From NCBI GenBank assembly GCA_030040495.1, contig JASHTP010000461.1, positions 1 through 6,022 of the forward strand: a stretch of DNA of 6,022 nucleotides, given 5' to 3'. The notes beneath the pieces were generated by a model. It made no database searches. It was given only the letters and a program-made list of their open reading frames with translations, and had not been told where the DNA came from. The position numbers and the translations under genes are program-made. Positions 1-5,831 of this stretch are shown here, one piece after another (the stretch's first letter is position 1; every line of letters begins with the position of its first letter). The DNA is from Alphaproteobacteria bacterium. Its GTDB lineage: Bacteria > Pseudomonadota > Alphaproteobacteria > ATCC43930 > CGMCC-115725.

Positions 1-274
1 CGCGCCGCTCGCGCCGGTCGCCGGCGCCGCGCGCGCGGGCGACGAGCCCGTGGCGCGCCATGCGGTCGACGAGGCGCGACAAGGTCGAGAGATCGATCGA
101 GGTGAGCGCCGCCAGGTCGGAGAGCCGCTGCTCGCCTTCGGCGGCGAGCGCCGCCAGCACGCGCCATTCCCGGATGGCGACGCCGGTGTCGGCGATGTCG
201 AGGGCGAAATTGACCGCGAGGCGCACGCCGGCGCGGTTGATGAGATAGGGCAGGTAGCGGCCGAGCTCGAACAT
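1..274 (-). CDS. MarR-family transcriptional regulator, C-terminus cut by window edge
   Basis: The first 91 codons are present, read leftward from an ATG at 274. The protein opens MFELGRYLPYLINRAG, a typical start for this family. A winged helix-turn-helix follows: residues about 36-50 (REWRVLAALAAEGEQ) form the helix before the reader domain, LSDLAALTSIDLSTLSRLVD (about 51-70) covers the HTH and recognition helix, and HGLVARARGAGDRRERR (about 75-91) is the wing with the family's DRR signature. MarR proteins are dimeric DNA-binding regulators, often released by aromatic or phenolic ligands. The gene starts 10 bp after the stop of the upstream oxidoreductase, so the two are probably co-transcribed. 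No in-frame alternative start or clear Shine-Dalgarno site is visible, and translational coupling is likely. The C-terminal dimerisation helix lies outside the window. Family call is firm; ligand and targets are unknown. Confidence 0.88.
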   Translation of the reverse strand, partial: MFELGRYLPYLINRAGVRLAVNFALDIADTGVAIREWRVLAALAAEGEQRLSDLAALTSIDLSTLSRLVDRMARHGLVARARGAGDRRERR

Positions 275-284
275 CGCGGCCGGA

Positions 285-1337
285 TCAGCGCGCGAAAGCG
301 GGCATGATCTCGCGGGCGAAGCGGTCCATCTGCTCGGTCACCATGGCGTAGGGCTTGAGCCCGTAGTTGAAGTAGAGGATGACCTCGGCGATCCCCGCCG
401 CCTCGACCGCTTTGAGGTCGTCGACGATCTTCTGCGGGCTGCCGGTGAGGATCGATTTCGAGGTCAGGTTCTCCGCCTTCATGTTCTTCAGGATGTCGAC
501 GATCTCGAGGAAGTATCGGAGCGTCGGCGGCACCGTCCCGGCATCCGAGGGGAAGGCGGCGATGAGCGCGTCCTTGAAGTAGCGCAGCAGCGCCGCGCGG
601 CCGTAATCCTCTTCCGCCTTGGTGTCGGCGATGTGGATGAAATAGCTGCACATGGCGCGCCGCGGCGCGCGGGCGTGCCGGGCGCACTCCTCGCGGAAGG
701 CGGCGACGCCCTGCGCCAGGCTGCCATAGACCATGGCGGCGGCGAAGGGCGCGAAGATGATGTTCCAGTCGTTCCTCGCCGCCAGCTCCATCGAGAGGCG
801 CGAGAAGCAGGCGACATAGGGGCGCAGCGGCTGCTGCAGCGGCTTCGGCCGCACCTCGATATTGTCGAAGGCGTAGTACTTGCCCTTGTGCGACCATTTG
901 CCGGGCTCGGTCCAGGCGCGCCAGACGATCTCGAGCCCCTCGGCGAAGAGCTCGGCGGAGTCCTGGAAGGGCGCGCCGAAGGGCGCGTATTCGAGCCGGT
1001 CGTAGCCGCGGCCGGCGGCGAAATCGACGCGGCCGCCGGAGAGCAGGTCGAGCGTCGCCCATTCCTCGGCGACATGCAGCGGGTGATGCACCGGCAGCAG
1101 CACGACGGCGGGCGCGAGGCGGAGGCGTTTCGTCGCGCCGGCGAGCTGCGCCAGCAGCATGTTCGGGCAGGGATTGACGCCGAGCAGGTTGAAATGGTGC
1201 TCGCCGATCCAGGCGGAGTGGAGGCCGATCTCCTCGGCATAGAGCGCCTGGCGGTAGATCTCGCGGACGAACTGCTCGGGCGAGCGCGGATTGTCCTTGT
1301 AGCGATTGTCCGACAGGGTGAAATACCCGAACTCCAT
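285..1337 (-). CDS. LLM-class flavin-dependent oxidoreductase (luciferase-like)
   Basis: This 350-residue protein is a luciferase-like TIM-barrel enzyme; the family uses reduced FMN (or sometimes F420) to oxygenate organic substrates. Visible family features are the start MEFGYFTLSDN on the first strand, WIGEHHF at residues 43-49, the flavin-region motif LSGGRVDFAAGRGYD at 99-113, and TGSPQKIVDDL at 298-308, followed by the last barrel strand (EVILYFNYG). Length is normal for the family. The ATG start has a strong GGGGAGGG ribosome site about 5-8 bases upstream. It is the first gene of a short unit with the MarR regulator downstream, which suggests induction by substrate or a related compound. 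No dedicated flavin reductase is present in the window, so reduced flavin would have to come from elsewhere. The family also contains alkanesulfonate and dibenzothiophene-sulfone monooxygenases; the sequence does not let me pick a substrate. Confidence 0.93.
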   Translation of the reverse strand: MEFGYFTLSDNRYKDNPRSPEQFVREIYRQALYAEEIGLHSAWIGEHHFNLLGVNPCPNMLLAQLAGATKRLRLAPAVVLLPVHHPLHVAEEWATLDLLSGGRVDFAAGRGYDRLEYAPFGAPFQDSAELFAEGLEIVWRAWTEPGKWSHKGKYYAFDNIEVRPKPLQQPLRPYVACFSRLSMELAARNDWNIIFAPFAAAMVYGSLAQGVAAFREECARHARAPRRAMCSYFIHIADTKAEEDYGRAALLRYFKDALIAAFPSDAGTVPPTLRYFLEIVDILKNMKAENLTSKSILTGSPQKIVDDLKAVEAAGIAEVILYFNYGLKPYAMVTEQMDRFAREIMPAFAR

Positions 1338-1363
1338 GGCGCCCTCCCCGGCCTTTTTCCGGG

Positions 1364-1392
1364 AGTATGCGCCGGGATAGTTGCAGGTGCAA
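1364..1392 (-). promoter_or_regulatory. Candidate promoter for the LLM oxidoreductase-MarR unit
   Basis: Reading leftward, TTGCAC (1392-1387) and CATACT (1369-1364) are separated by exactly 17 bp. The second hexamer matches TATAAT at 4 of 6 positions, the first matches TTGACA at 3 of 6. Transcription would begin near 1357, giving a leader of about 20 nt that contains the ribosome site. The position between the upstream repeat and the gene start is sensible, but the hexamer matches are only moderate. Confidence 0.35.
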
Positions 1393-1407
1393 GGAGTGCC
1401 GCGGGGG

Positions 1408-1517
1408 CTGCAGATGCAGCCTGCGTCCTTCGACAGGCTCAGGATGAGGAGGTTTCCTTAGGGCATCTTCCAGATGCCATACTCGATCGACCTCATCGCG
1501 AGCCTGTCGAAGGACGC
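1408..1517. repeat. Hairpin-forming interspersed repeat, copy 1 (imperfect stem)
   Basis: The left arm at 1423-1449 begins GCGTCCTTCGACAGGC and the right arm at 1491-1517 is its reverse complement except for two adjacent changes (CCTCATCGCG where CCTCATCCTG is expected). Between them a second hairpin, GGCATCT (1462-1468) / AGATGCC (1472-1478), has a 3-base loop. The 30 bases at 1421-1450 are identical to 3649-3678 in copy 2, and the similarity extends outward to 1408 as CTGCA-N2-TGCAG. This makes it one unit of a dispersed palindromic family (REP/BIME-like), not a chance hairpin. It lies between the stop of the oxygenase gene and the promoter of the next minus-strand unit, so it may end or attenuate transcription of the former. 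Confidence 0.9.
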
Positions 1518-1541
1518 GTGTCGCTCCTGCAGAGAAGCGCC

Positions 1542-2363
1542 TCAGAAGAAGACGAAGGCGCGGACCTCGATGCTTTCGCGCGGCGGGGCGTTGGCCGGCG
1601 TCGAGGGATCGTCGAAGGCGGTGTGGACGGAGAGCCGCGCGCGGCCGTCGCGGGCGCTGTCGAAGCATTTGATCAGCAGCACCTCGTCGGCGCGCATCTC
1701 CGGGAAATAGAGCCAGCGGTGGCGCGGATTGAAGGTCGCCGTGTAGATCTCGCCGGTGCGGTCGGGATAGCGCAGCTCGGTGCGCACGAGGTCGGCGGGA
1801 TCGAGGCTGCGCGCGTCGCAGAGCGCCAGCGGCTGGGTCCTCACCGGGCCCTTGATCGGCCGCCAGACATTGATCTCGGCATAGCGGCGGGCGAGCCGCG
1901 CCTCGGCTTCCGCCGCCGGCAGCAGGTCGCGCACGCGCTGCGGCGCCGAGGCCTCGGTGTAGTCGTTGTGGACCCTCGCCGCCGGGCCGCGCACGCGCCT
2001 GCCGCTCTGCTGCTCGGGCGCGGTGTTGCGCACGGTGTGGTCGAAGATCAGCACCTCGCCGGCGCCGGTCGCCTCCTTCAGCAGGCGCTCGATCTCGGGG
2101 TAATAGGCGCGCCTCACCGTCTCGGCGTCGTAGAAATCGCCGACCGCGGTCGGCGCGCGCCGCAGCTCGAAGCCTTCGCGGTCGAGCGTGGTGGCAAGGG
2201 CGCGGCCATTGGCGATGGTCACACGCCGCGGATCGGGCTCGCCGCGCCGCGCCGGCAGGCCGGGCGGCGGCTCGTAGGTATAGGTGAAGGGCGTCTCGGC
2301 GGTGGGCGCGAGATAGGCGAGCGGCGCCGTGACGGCGTCGATGACGGTCGCGTTGCCTTCCAT
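1542..2363 (-). CDS. CmcJ/NvfI-family putative 2-oxoglutarate/Fe(II) oxygenase
   Basis: This 273-residue protein resembles the CmcJ/AsaB/NvfI family, first known from cephamycin and fungal natural-product pathways but widespread as uncharacterised bacterial proteins. Visible marks are EVLIFDHTVRN at residues 103-113, a facial-triad-type HxD in RVHNDYTE (H132, D134), the family stretch INVWRPIKGPVRTQPLALCD at 164-183, HRWLYFPEM at 215-223, and a C-terminal HTAFDDP...PRESIEVRAFVFF, where H247 is a candidate distal iron ligand and R264 a candidate co-substrate contact. These catalytic roles are inferred by analogy. Length is full for the family. The ATG is preceded by GGGAG about 9 bases upstream. 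It follows the DUF1127 gene by 23 bp and is probably in one operon with it, divergent from a LysR regulator. No antibiotic biosynthesis genes are nearby, so a CmcJ-like role in cephamycin synthesis should not be assumed. Confidence 0.85.
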   Translation of the reverse strand: MEGNATVIDAVTAPLAYLAPTAETPFTYTYEPPPGLPARRGEPDPRRVTIANGRALATTLDREGFELRRAPTAVGDFYDAETVRRAYYPEIERLLKEATGAGEVLIFDHTVRNTAPEQQSGRRVRGPAARVHNDYTEASAPQRVRDLLPAAEAEARLARRYAEINVWRPIKGPVRTQPLALCDARSLDPADLVRTELRYPDRTGEIYTATFNPRHRWLYFPEMRADEVLLIKCFDSARDGRARLSVHTAFDDPSTPANAPPRESIEVRAFVFF

Positions 2364-2386
2364 CTTCTTCTCCCTGCCGGCGCCGC

Positions 2387-2590
2387 TCAGGCGCGCCAGA
2401 ACGGCTTGTCGGCCTCGACCCGAGCTTGCGCCGGCGAGACGCCGATGTCACGCAGCGCCCGCTCGTCGAGCCGCGCCAGCTGCTCGCGCTCGCGCATCCG
2501 CCGGCGCCAGCGGCCGAGCGTGGCGAGAAGCCGCGCCAGACCATCCTTCTCCTGAGAAATTATCAGGCGTCCGCAATCGATGTCAGCCAT
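2387..2590 (-). CDS. DUF1127 small protein (YjiS-like)
   Basis: This 67-residue basic protein is a clear DUF1127 member. A helical arginine-rich segment at about residues 21-35 (LLATLGRWRRRMRER) is followed by the signature LARLDERALRDIGVS (38-52) and the ending EADKPFWRA (59-67). Small DUF1127 proteins are abundant in alphaproteobacteria; CcaF1 of Rhodobacter sphaeroides has been reported to bind RNA and affect its turnover, but I do not transfer that function here. The ATG has AAGG 7 bases upstream. It is the first gene of the unit that includes the oxygenase 23 bp downstream, and it faces a LysR gene across a 113-bp control region. The gene could equally be a bystander that shares the promoter. 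The family call is firm; its role in this locus is unknown. Confidence 0.93.
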   Translation of the reverse strand: MADIDCGRLIISQEKDGLARLLATLGRWRRRMREREQLARLDERALRDIGVSPAQARVEADKPFWRA

Positions 2591-2669
2591 GGGAGCACCT
2601 TTGAAAGGGTTGCCGTTGCGCTAGAAGTAAGCCAGTCCCGGCGCCGGCACAAAGGATCGTTTCTCAGGC

Positions 2670-2697
2670 TTTACATGAAAAAATTTCATGCTAATCT
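2670..2697 (+). promoter_or_regulatory. Candidate promoter of the LysR gene
   Basis: TTTACA (2670-2675; 5 of 6 to TTGACA) and TAATCT (2692-2697; 3 of 6 to TATAAT) are 16 bp apart. The second is preceded by TGC, as in extended -10 elements. A start of transcription about 7 bases further would fall at or next to the GTG start codon at 2704. The palindrome at 2674-2690 fills the spacer, so protein bound there would block polymerase. This is inferred from matches only. Confidence 0.4.
2674..2690. promoter_or_regulatory. Perfect 7-3-7 palindrome, probable LysR operator
   Basis: CATGAAA (2674-2680) and TTTCATG (2684-2690) are exact inverted repeats around AAA. The inner part fits the T-N11-A rule for LysR-type sites (T2676 to A2688). 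It is directly followed by CTAAT (2691-2695), the short motif reported in E. coli GcvA binding sites; the regulator here is GcvA-like. It lies in the divergent region between the LysR gene and the DUF1127-oxygenase unit, where such regulators usually bind. The assignment to this LysR protein is inferred. Confidence 0.65.
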
Positions 2698-2703
2698 GGG
2701 CCC

Positions 2704-3624
2704 GTGGCCTCCCTCCCCTCGCTCAACGGGCTGCGCGCCTTCGAGGCGGCGGCGCGGCATCTGAGCTTCACCCGCGCCGCCGCCGAGCTGAACGTGACGC
2801 AGACCGCGATCTCCCATCAGATCCGCCGGCTCGAGGCGCAGCTGGGATTGCGGCTCTTCCAGCGCCGCAACCGCGGCCTCGCCTTGACGCGCGAGGCGCA
2901 GGACTATCTGCCGGCGGTGCGCGCCGCCTTCGAGGATCTGCGCCGCGCCACCGAGCGGCTGCAGCGCCCGGGCCGCGACCGGCTGCTCATCGTCAGCACC
3001 ATGGCCTCGCTCGCCGCCAAATGGCTGCTGCCGCGGCTCGCCCAGTTCCAGGAGGCCAATCCCGGCATCGAGGTGCGCATCAGCAGCTCCTCGCAGCTCG
3101 TCGATTTCCGCCGCGAGGAGGTCGACCTCGCCATCCGCTACGGCCGCGGCCGCTGGCCCGGCCTCGACGCGCGGTGGCTCATGGCGGAGGACATCTTCCC
3201 GGTCTGCAGCCCGGCGCTGCTCAAGGGCGCGAAGCCGCTCAGGCGCCCGGAGGACCTGGCGCAGCACACGCTCATCCATGGCAGCCTCACGCGCGAGGAT
3301 TGGCAGGTCTGGCTCACCGCGGCGGGATTGCCGACCGCGCTGGCGACGCGGCCGGGCCTCACCTTCGATCTCAGCCTGATGGCGCTGCAGGCGGCGATCG
3401 ACGGGCTCGGCGTGGCGCTCGGCCGCAGCGCCTTCGTCGAAGGCGACATCGAAGCCGGGCGGCTGGTGGTGCCGTTCGCGATGAAGCTGCCGGCCGAAGC
3501 CGGCTATTACGTGGTGGCGCCGGAAGAGACCGCCGATCAGCCCAAGATCGCGCTCTTCCGCGACTGGCTCATCGCCGCCGCGGCGAAGAACGAAAGATCG
3601 ACCACAGAGGCGGCGAGACGGTGA
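2704..3624 (+). CDS. LysR-family transcriptional regulator, GcvA-like
   Basis: This 306-residue protein has the standard LysR layout. The N-terminal winged HTH covers about residues 5-64 (LNGLRAFEAAARHLSFTRAA, then NVTQTAISHQIRRLEAQLG and LFQRRNRGLALT). A linker helix follows to about residue 90, then a type-2 periplasmic-binding-protein-like effector domain at about 92-295, ending with the GcvA-subgroup pattern YYVVAPEE...FRDWLIAAA. The start is GTG at 2704: an in-frame stop at 2692 leaves no upstream alternative, and the ATG at 2688 is in another frame. No good Shine-Dalgarno site precedes the GTG (only CTGGG), so the mRNA may be leaderless. It is divergent from the DUF1127-oxygenase unit and probably controls it and itself through the palindrome at 2674-2690. 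The inducer is unknown. Confidence 0.95.
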   Translation: MASLPSLNGLRAFEAAARHLSFTRAAAELNVTQTAISHQIRRLEAQLGLRLFQRRNRGLALTREAQDYLPAVRAAFEDLRRATERLQRPGRDRLLIVSTMASLAAKWLLPRLAQFQEANPGIEVRISSSSQLVDFRREEVDLAIRYGRGRWPGLDARWLMAEDIFPVCSPALLKGAKPLRRPEDLAQHTLIHGSLTREDWQVWLTAAGLPTALATRPGLTFDLSLMALQAAIDGLGVALGRSAFVEGDIEAGRLVVPFAMKLPAEAGYYVVAPEETADQPKIALFRDWLIAAAAKNERSTTEAARR

Positions 3625-3635
3625 GGATGAAGAAG

Positions 3636-3745
3636 CTGCATGTGCAGACTGCGTCCTTCGACAGGCTCAGGATGAGGAAAATCCAGAACGGCCCTTTGCA
3701 GGGGCCACAAAGAAAGCTCCTCATCCTGAGCCTGTCGAAGGACGC
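3636..3745. repeat. Hairpin-forming interspersed repeat, copy 2 (perfect stem)
   Basis: The left arm at 3651-3678 and the right arm at 3718-3745 are perfect 28-bp reverse complements (left arm begins GCGTCCTTCGACAGGC; right arm ends CTGTCGAAGGACGC). Inside is a second small hairpin, GGCCC (3690-3694) / GGGCC (3702-3706), with a 7-base loop. The left arm and its outward CTGCA-N2-TGCAG flank (from 3636) match copy 1 at 1408-1450, whereas the central hairpin sequences differ. Copy 2 therefore shares outer arms and architecture with copy 1 but not its core sequence. Confidence 0.92.
3651..3745. terminator. Possible bidirectional terminator formed by repeat copy 2
   Basis: The LysR gene ends at 3624 reading right and the isomerase gene ends at 3766 reading left, so the perfect 28-bp stem lies in the only gap between two convergent genes and 20-27 bp from each stop codon. 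There is no clean run of T on either side; only short A/T stretches adjoin the arms (AAAA at 3678-3681). Termination or protection of 3' ends by the stem is therefore inferred from position and structure, not from an intrinsic-terminator signature. Confidence 0.4.
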
Positions 3746-3765
3746 GAGATCGATATGCAGCGGCA

Positions 3766-4389
3766 TCAGCCGCCGGCGCGGCGGCGGAGGAGCGCGGCGC
3801 GCAGCAGCGGCAGGCGGTCATTGCCGAAATACATGTCCTCGCCATCGAGGAACATCGTCGGCGTGCCGAAGCCGCCGCGGGCGATGAGCTCCTCGGTGTT
3901 GGCGCGGAGCTTGTCCTTGATCCCCGGCTCGGCGATGCCGGCGAAGAAAGCGGCGCTGTCGACGCCGAGCCCGGCGCAGATCTCGGCGAGCGCCGCGTCC
4001 TGAGAGATGTCGATGTCGCGGCCCCAATAGGCCGCGAAGACGGCGCGGGCGAAGGGCACGAGCTTGCCCTGCGGCTCGAGCCACAGGCAGCCGCGCATCG
4101 CCTTGACCGAGTTCACCGGGAAGATGCGCGGCGGGAAGACGATCTCGAGCCCTTGGAGCCGCGCCCAATCGGCGAGGTCCTTGCGCATATAGGCCTGCTT
4201 CGCCGGCACCGGGTGCTCGCGCGAGGCGTAGACGCTGGGATTGACGGTGTTGAAGACGCCGCCCACCAGGAAGGGGCGCCATTGGAGCCGCGCGCCCAGC
4301 TCCTTGGCCAGCGGCTGAACCGCGGTGAAGGCGAGATAGGTCCAGGGGCTGGAGCAGTCGAAGAAGAACTCGATGACGGGCTCGGCCAT
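3766..4389 (-). CDS. 2-hydroxychromene-2-carboxylate isomerase family protein (DsbA fold)
   Basis: This 207-residue protein is a thioredoxin-fold, kappa-GST-like isomerase. In the naphthalene pathway this family interconverts 2-hydroxychromene-2-carboxylate and its ring-opened isomer using glutathione. Visible marks are the N-terminal IEFFFDCSSPWTYLAF (residues 6-21), in which S14 of the SPW motif matches the catalytic serine position, LVGGVFNTVNP (41-51), FPVNSVKAMRG (90-100), and the C-terminal RGGFGTPTMFLDGEDMYFG (171-189) with the cis-proline TP, then NDRLPLL. Length is typical. It starts 5 bp after the stop of the CoA ligase, and its AGGAAG ribosome site lies inside the ligase 3' end, so the two are one operon. 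No dioxygenase, hydratase-aldolase or other naphthalene genes are nearby, so the true substrate may be another aromatic or glutathione-dependent compound. Confidence 0.92.
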   Translation of the reverse strand: MAEPVIEFFFDCSSPWTYLAFTAVQPLAKELGARLQWRPFLVGGVFNTVNPSVYASREHPVPAKQAYMRKDLADWARLQGLEIVFPPRIFPVNSVKAMRGCLWLEPQGKLVPFARAVFAAYWGRDIDISQDAALAEICAGLGVDSAAFFAGIAEPGIKDKLRANTEELIARGGFGTPTMFLDGEDMYFGNDRLPLLRAALLRRRAGG

Positions 4390-4394
4390 GGCGG

Positions 4395-5831
4395 CTACTT
4401 CCTGCGCTGGTCCCTGACCCGCTTAGCCTTGAACTCGGTCTTGGGCAAGCTGCCGGGGCGCAGCACCTCGACATCGACGCGCACCTCGCAGCGCGCGCGG
4501 ATCTCGCCGGCGATGCGGCGCGTGAGCGCCTCGCCCGCGGCGAAATCGACGTGCTCCACGCGGACGGTCATCACGTCCATGCCCTTCTCGTTGCTGGCGA
4601 GCACGATCTCGAACTCGTCGCCGGTGCCGGCGACCGAGCGCACCGCCTCCTCGATCTGCACCGGGAACATCTTGATGCCGCGGAGATTGATGAGATCGTC
4701 GGAGCGGCCGGCGAAGGATCCCAGCGCGCGCAGATGGGTGCGGCCGCAGGCGCAGGGCGCGCGCTCGAGCGTGGTGTAGTCGCCGACCAGGAAGCGGAGC
4801 TGCGGCGAGGCCTCCGAGTTGAAATTGGTGCAGACGGTGAGGCCGCGCTCGCCCGCTGCGGTGGGCGCGCGCGTGACGGGATCGACGGTCTCCCAGAGCT
4901 GCAGATCCTCCATCAGATGCGTCGCCACCGGCGCGCCGCCGACATGCGAGGCGGAGCAGGAATAGCCGCCCGCCGAGGGCGCCGCCTCGGTGCAGCCGTA
5001 GAACTCGACCATGCGCGCGCCCCAGAGCTCCTCGATGCGCTCGCGCGTCGCCGCCACGCTGATGCCGGGCTCGCCGGCGGTGAAGAGGGTGCGCACCGTG
5101 CTGGCGCGGGGGTCGGCGCCCATCTCCTGCATGGTTCGGCCGAGATGGAGGGCATAGGAGGGCGTGCAGAGCAGGATGGTGCGCTTGAAGCGCTCGATGA
5201 TGCCGGCGCGCCCCTTGGCGTCCATGCCGCCGCCGGGAATGGCGGGAAGCCCCATCTTGAACAGCCCCACCTGCACGCCCCAGGCCCAGACATGGGGCCC
5301 GTAGCCGGTGATCATGAAGACGGTGTCGCCCTTCCTGAAATCCATGGCGTGGAGCGCGCGCGCATTGGCCCAGGCCCAGAGCTCGCGGTCGATCTGCGAG
5401 TAGCGGAAGACGCGCGGGATGCCGGTGCTGCCGGAAGAGGAGAACATCATCCAGCCGCGCTCGGCCCAGACCGCGTCGCTCATGGTGGTGTAGGTGCCGT
5501 AGGGCGGAAAGGCGCGCGCATCCTCGCTCATCTCGAGCTTGTCGACCACCGGCCATCTGGCGACGAGGTCGTCGAGGCCGCTTATGTCCGACGGCAACAG
5601 GCCGAGCCGGTCGAAGCGGCGGCGGTAGAACGGGCTGTTCTCGTAGAGAAACGGCACCAGGGCGGCGAGCTTCGCCTCCTGGATATCGTGAAGCTCGTCG
5701 CGCGACGCGGTGTCGAGGCGCGGCGACCAATAGCGCTCGGAGCCCGGCGCGTCGCGGTCCTGGCGGAACCGCTCCAGCGTCTCGAGCCAGGTTTTCCGCG
5801 TCGTCTCGGCTCGGTCCGAACTCCGCATCAT
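4395..5831 (-). CDS. PaaK-like phenylacetate-CoA ligase family protein (adenylate-forming)
   Basis: This 478-residue protein is an ANL-superfamily acyl-CoA ligase nearest the PaaK branch: it would adenylate a carboxylic acid with ATP and pass it to CoA. The phosphate loop is SSSGSTGIPRVFRYS at residues 131-145, the A5 motif is EFYGCTEAAP at 276-285, CACGRTH is at 360-366, and GRSDDLINLRGIKMFPVQIE at 375-394 is the typical hinge and PaaK C-terminal entry. KTEFKAKRV at 464-472 carries the candidate catalytic lysine (K468). The N-terminus YENSPFYRRRFDRLGLLPSD (63-82) also fits. It is about 40 residues longer than classical PaaK. Start is the first of two adjacent ATGs, with AGGAGGGAA just upstream. 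It leads an operon with the isomerase. No paa ring-degradation genes are present, so phenylacetate as substrate is not established; other aryl or alkyl acids are possible. Confidence 0.92.
   Translation of the reverse strand: MMRSSDRAETTRKTWLETLERFRQDRDAPGSERYWSPRLDTASRDELHDIQEAKLAALVPFLYENSPFYRRRFDRLGLLPSDISGLDDLVARWPVVDKLEMSEDARAFPPYGTYTTMSDAVWAERGWMMFSSSGSTGIPRVFRYSQIDRELWAWANARALHAMDFRKGDTVFMITGYGPHVWAWGVQVGLFKMGLPAIPGGGMDAKGRAGIIERFKRTILLCTPSYALHLGRTMQEMGADPRASTVRTLFTAGEPGISVAATRERIEELWGARMVEFYGCTEAAPSAGGYSCSASHVGGAPVATHLMEDLQLWETVDPVTRAPTAAGERGLTVCTNFNSEASPQLRFLVGDYTTLERAPCACGRTHLRALGSFAGRSDDLINLRGIKMFPVQIEEAVRSVAGTGDEFEIVLASNEKGMDVMTVRVEHVDFAAGEALTRRIAGEIRARCEVRVDVEVLRPGSLPKTEFKAKRVRDQRRK
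4398..4403 (-). promoter_or_regulatory. Ribosome site of the isomerase inside the ligase 3' end
   Basis: AGGAAG, read leftward, occupies the last codons of the CoA ligase and lies 8 bases before the isomerase ATG at 4389, with the ligase TAG stop (4397-4395) between them. Ribosomes ending the ligase would be beside the isomerase start, which suggests translational coupling. Confidence 0.7.

Noticed and set aside
1542..2363. Possible cephamycin-type antibiotic gene cluster suggested by the CmcJ family
   Set aside because: No beta-lactam biosynthetic partner genes are present in the window, and the family is common in bacteria without such pathways.
633..2555. 640-codon open frame on the plus strand
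   Set aside because: It runs antisense across the well-supported oxidoreductase, oxygenase and DUF1127 genes and even through the repeat. Its product is low-complexity Ala/Arg/Gly-rich with no recognisable domain, as expected of an antisense frame in high-GC DNA.
1423..3745. Repeated 30-bp sequence considered as CRISPR repeats
   Set aside because: There are only two units 2.2 kb apart, each an inverted pair with real genes between them. There are no regular spacers and no cas genes.
3569..3845. Short minus-strand frames through repeat copy 2 (3537-3845 and 3569-3766)
   Set aside because: They arise from translating the repeat arms and antisense LysR sequence. They have no ribosome site or family resemblance.
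2688..3887. 399-codon plus-strand frame starting at the ATG in the palindrome
   Set aside because: It is out of frame with the LysR protein, gives low-complexity Arg/Ala sequence, and runs through the downstream repeat into the isomerase gene. The GTG at 2704 gives the full LysR domain layout.
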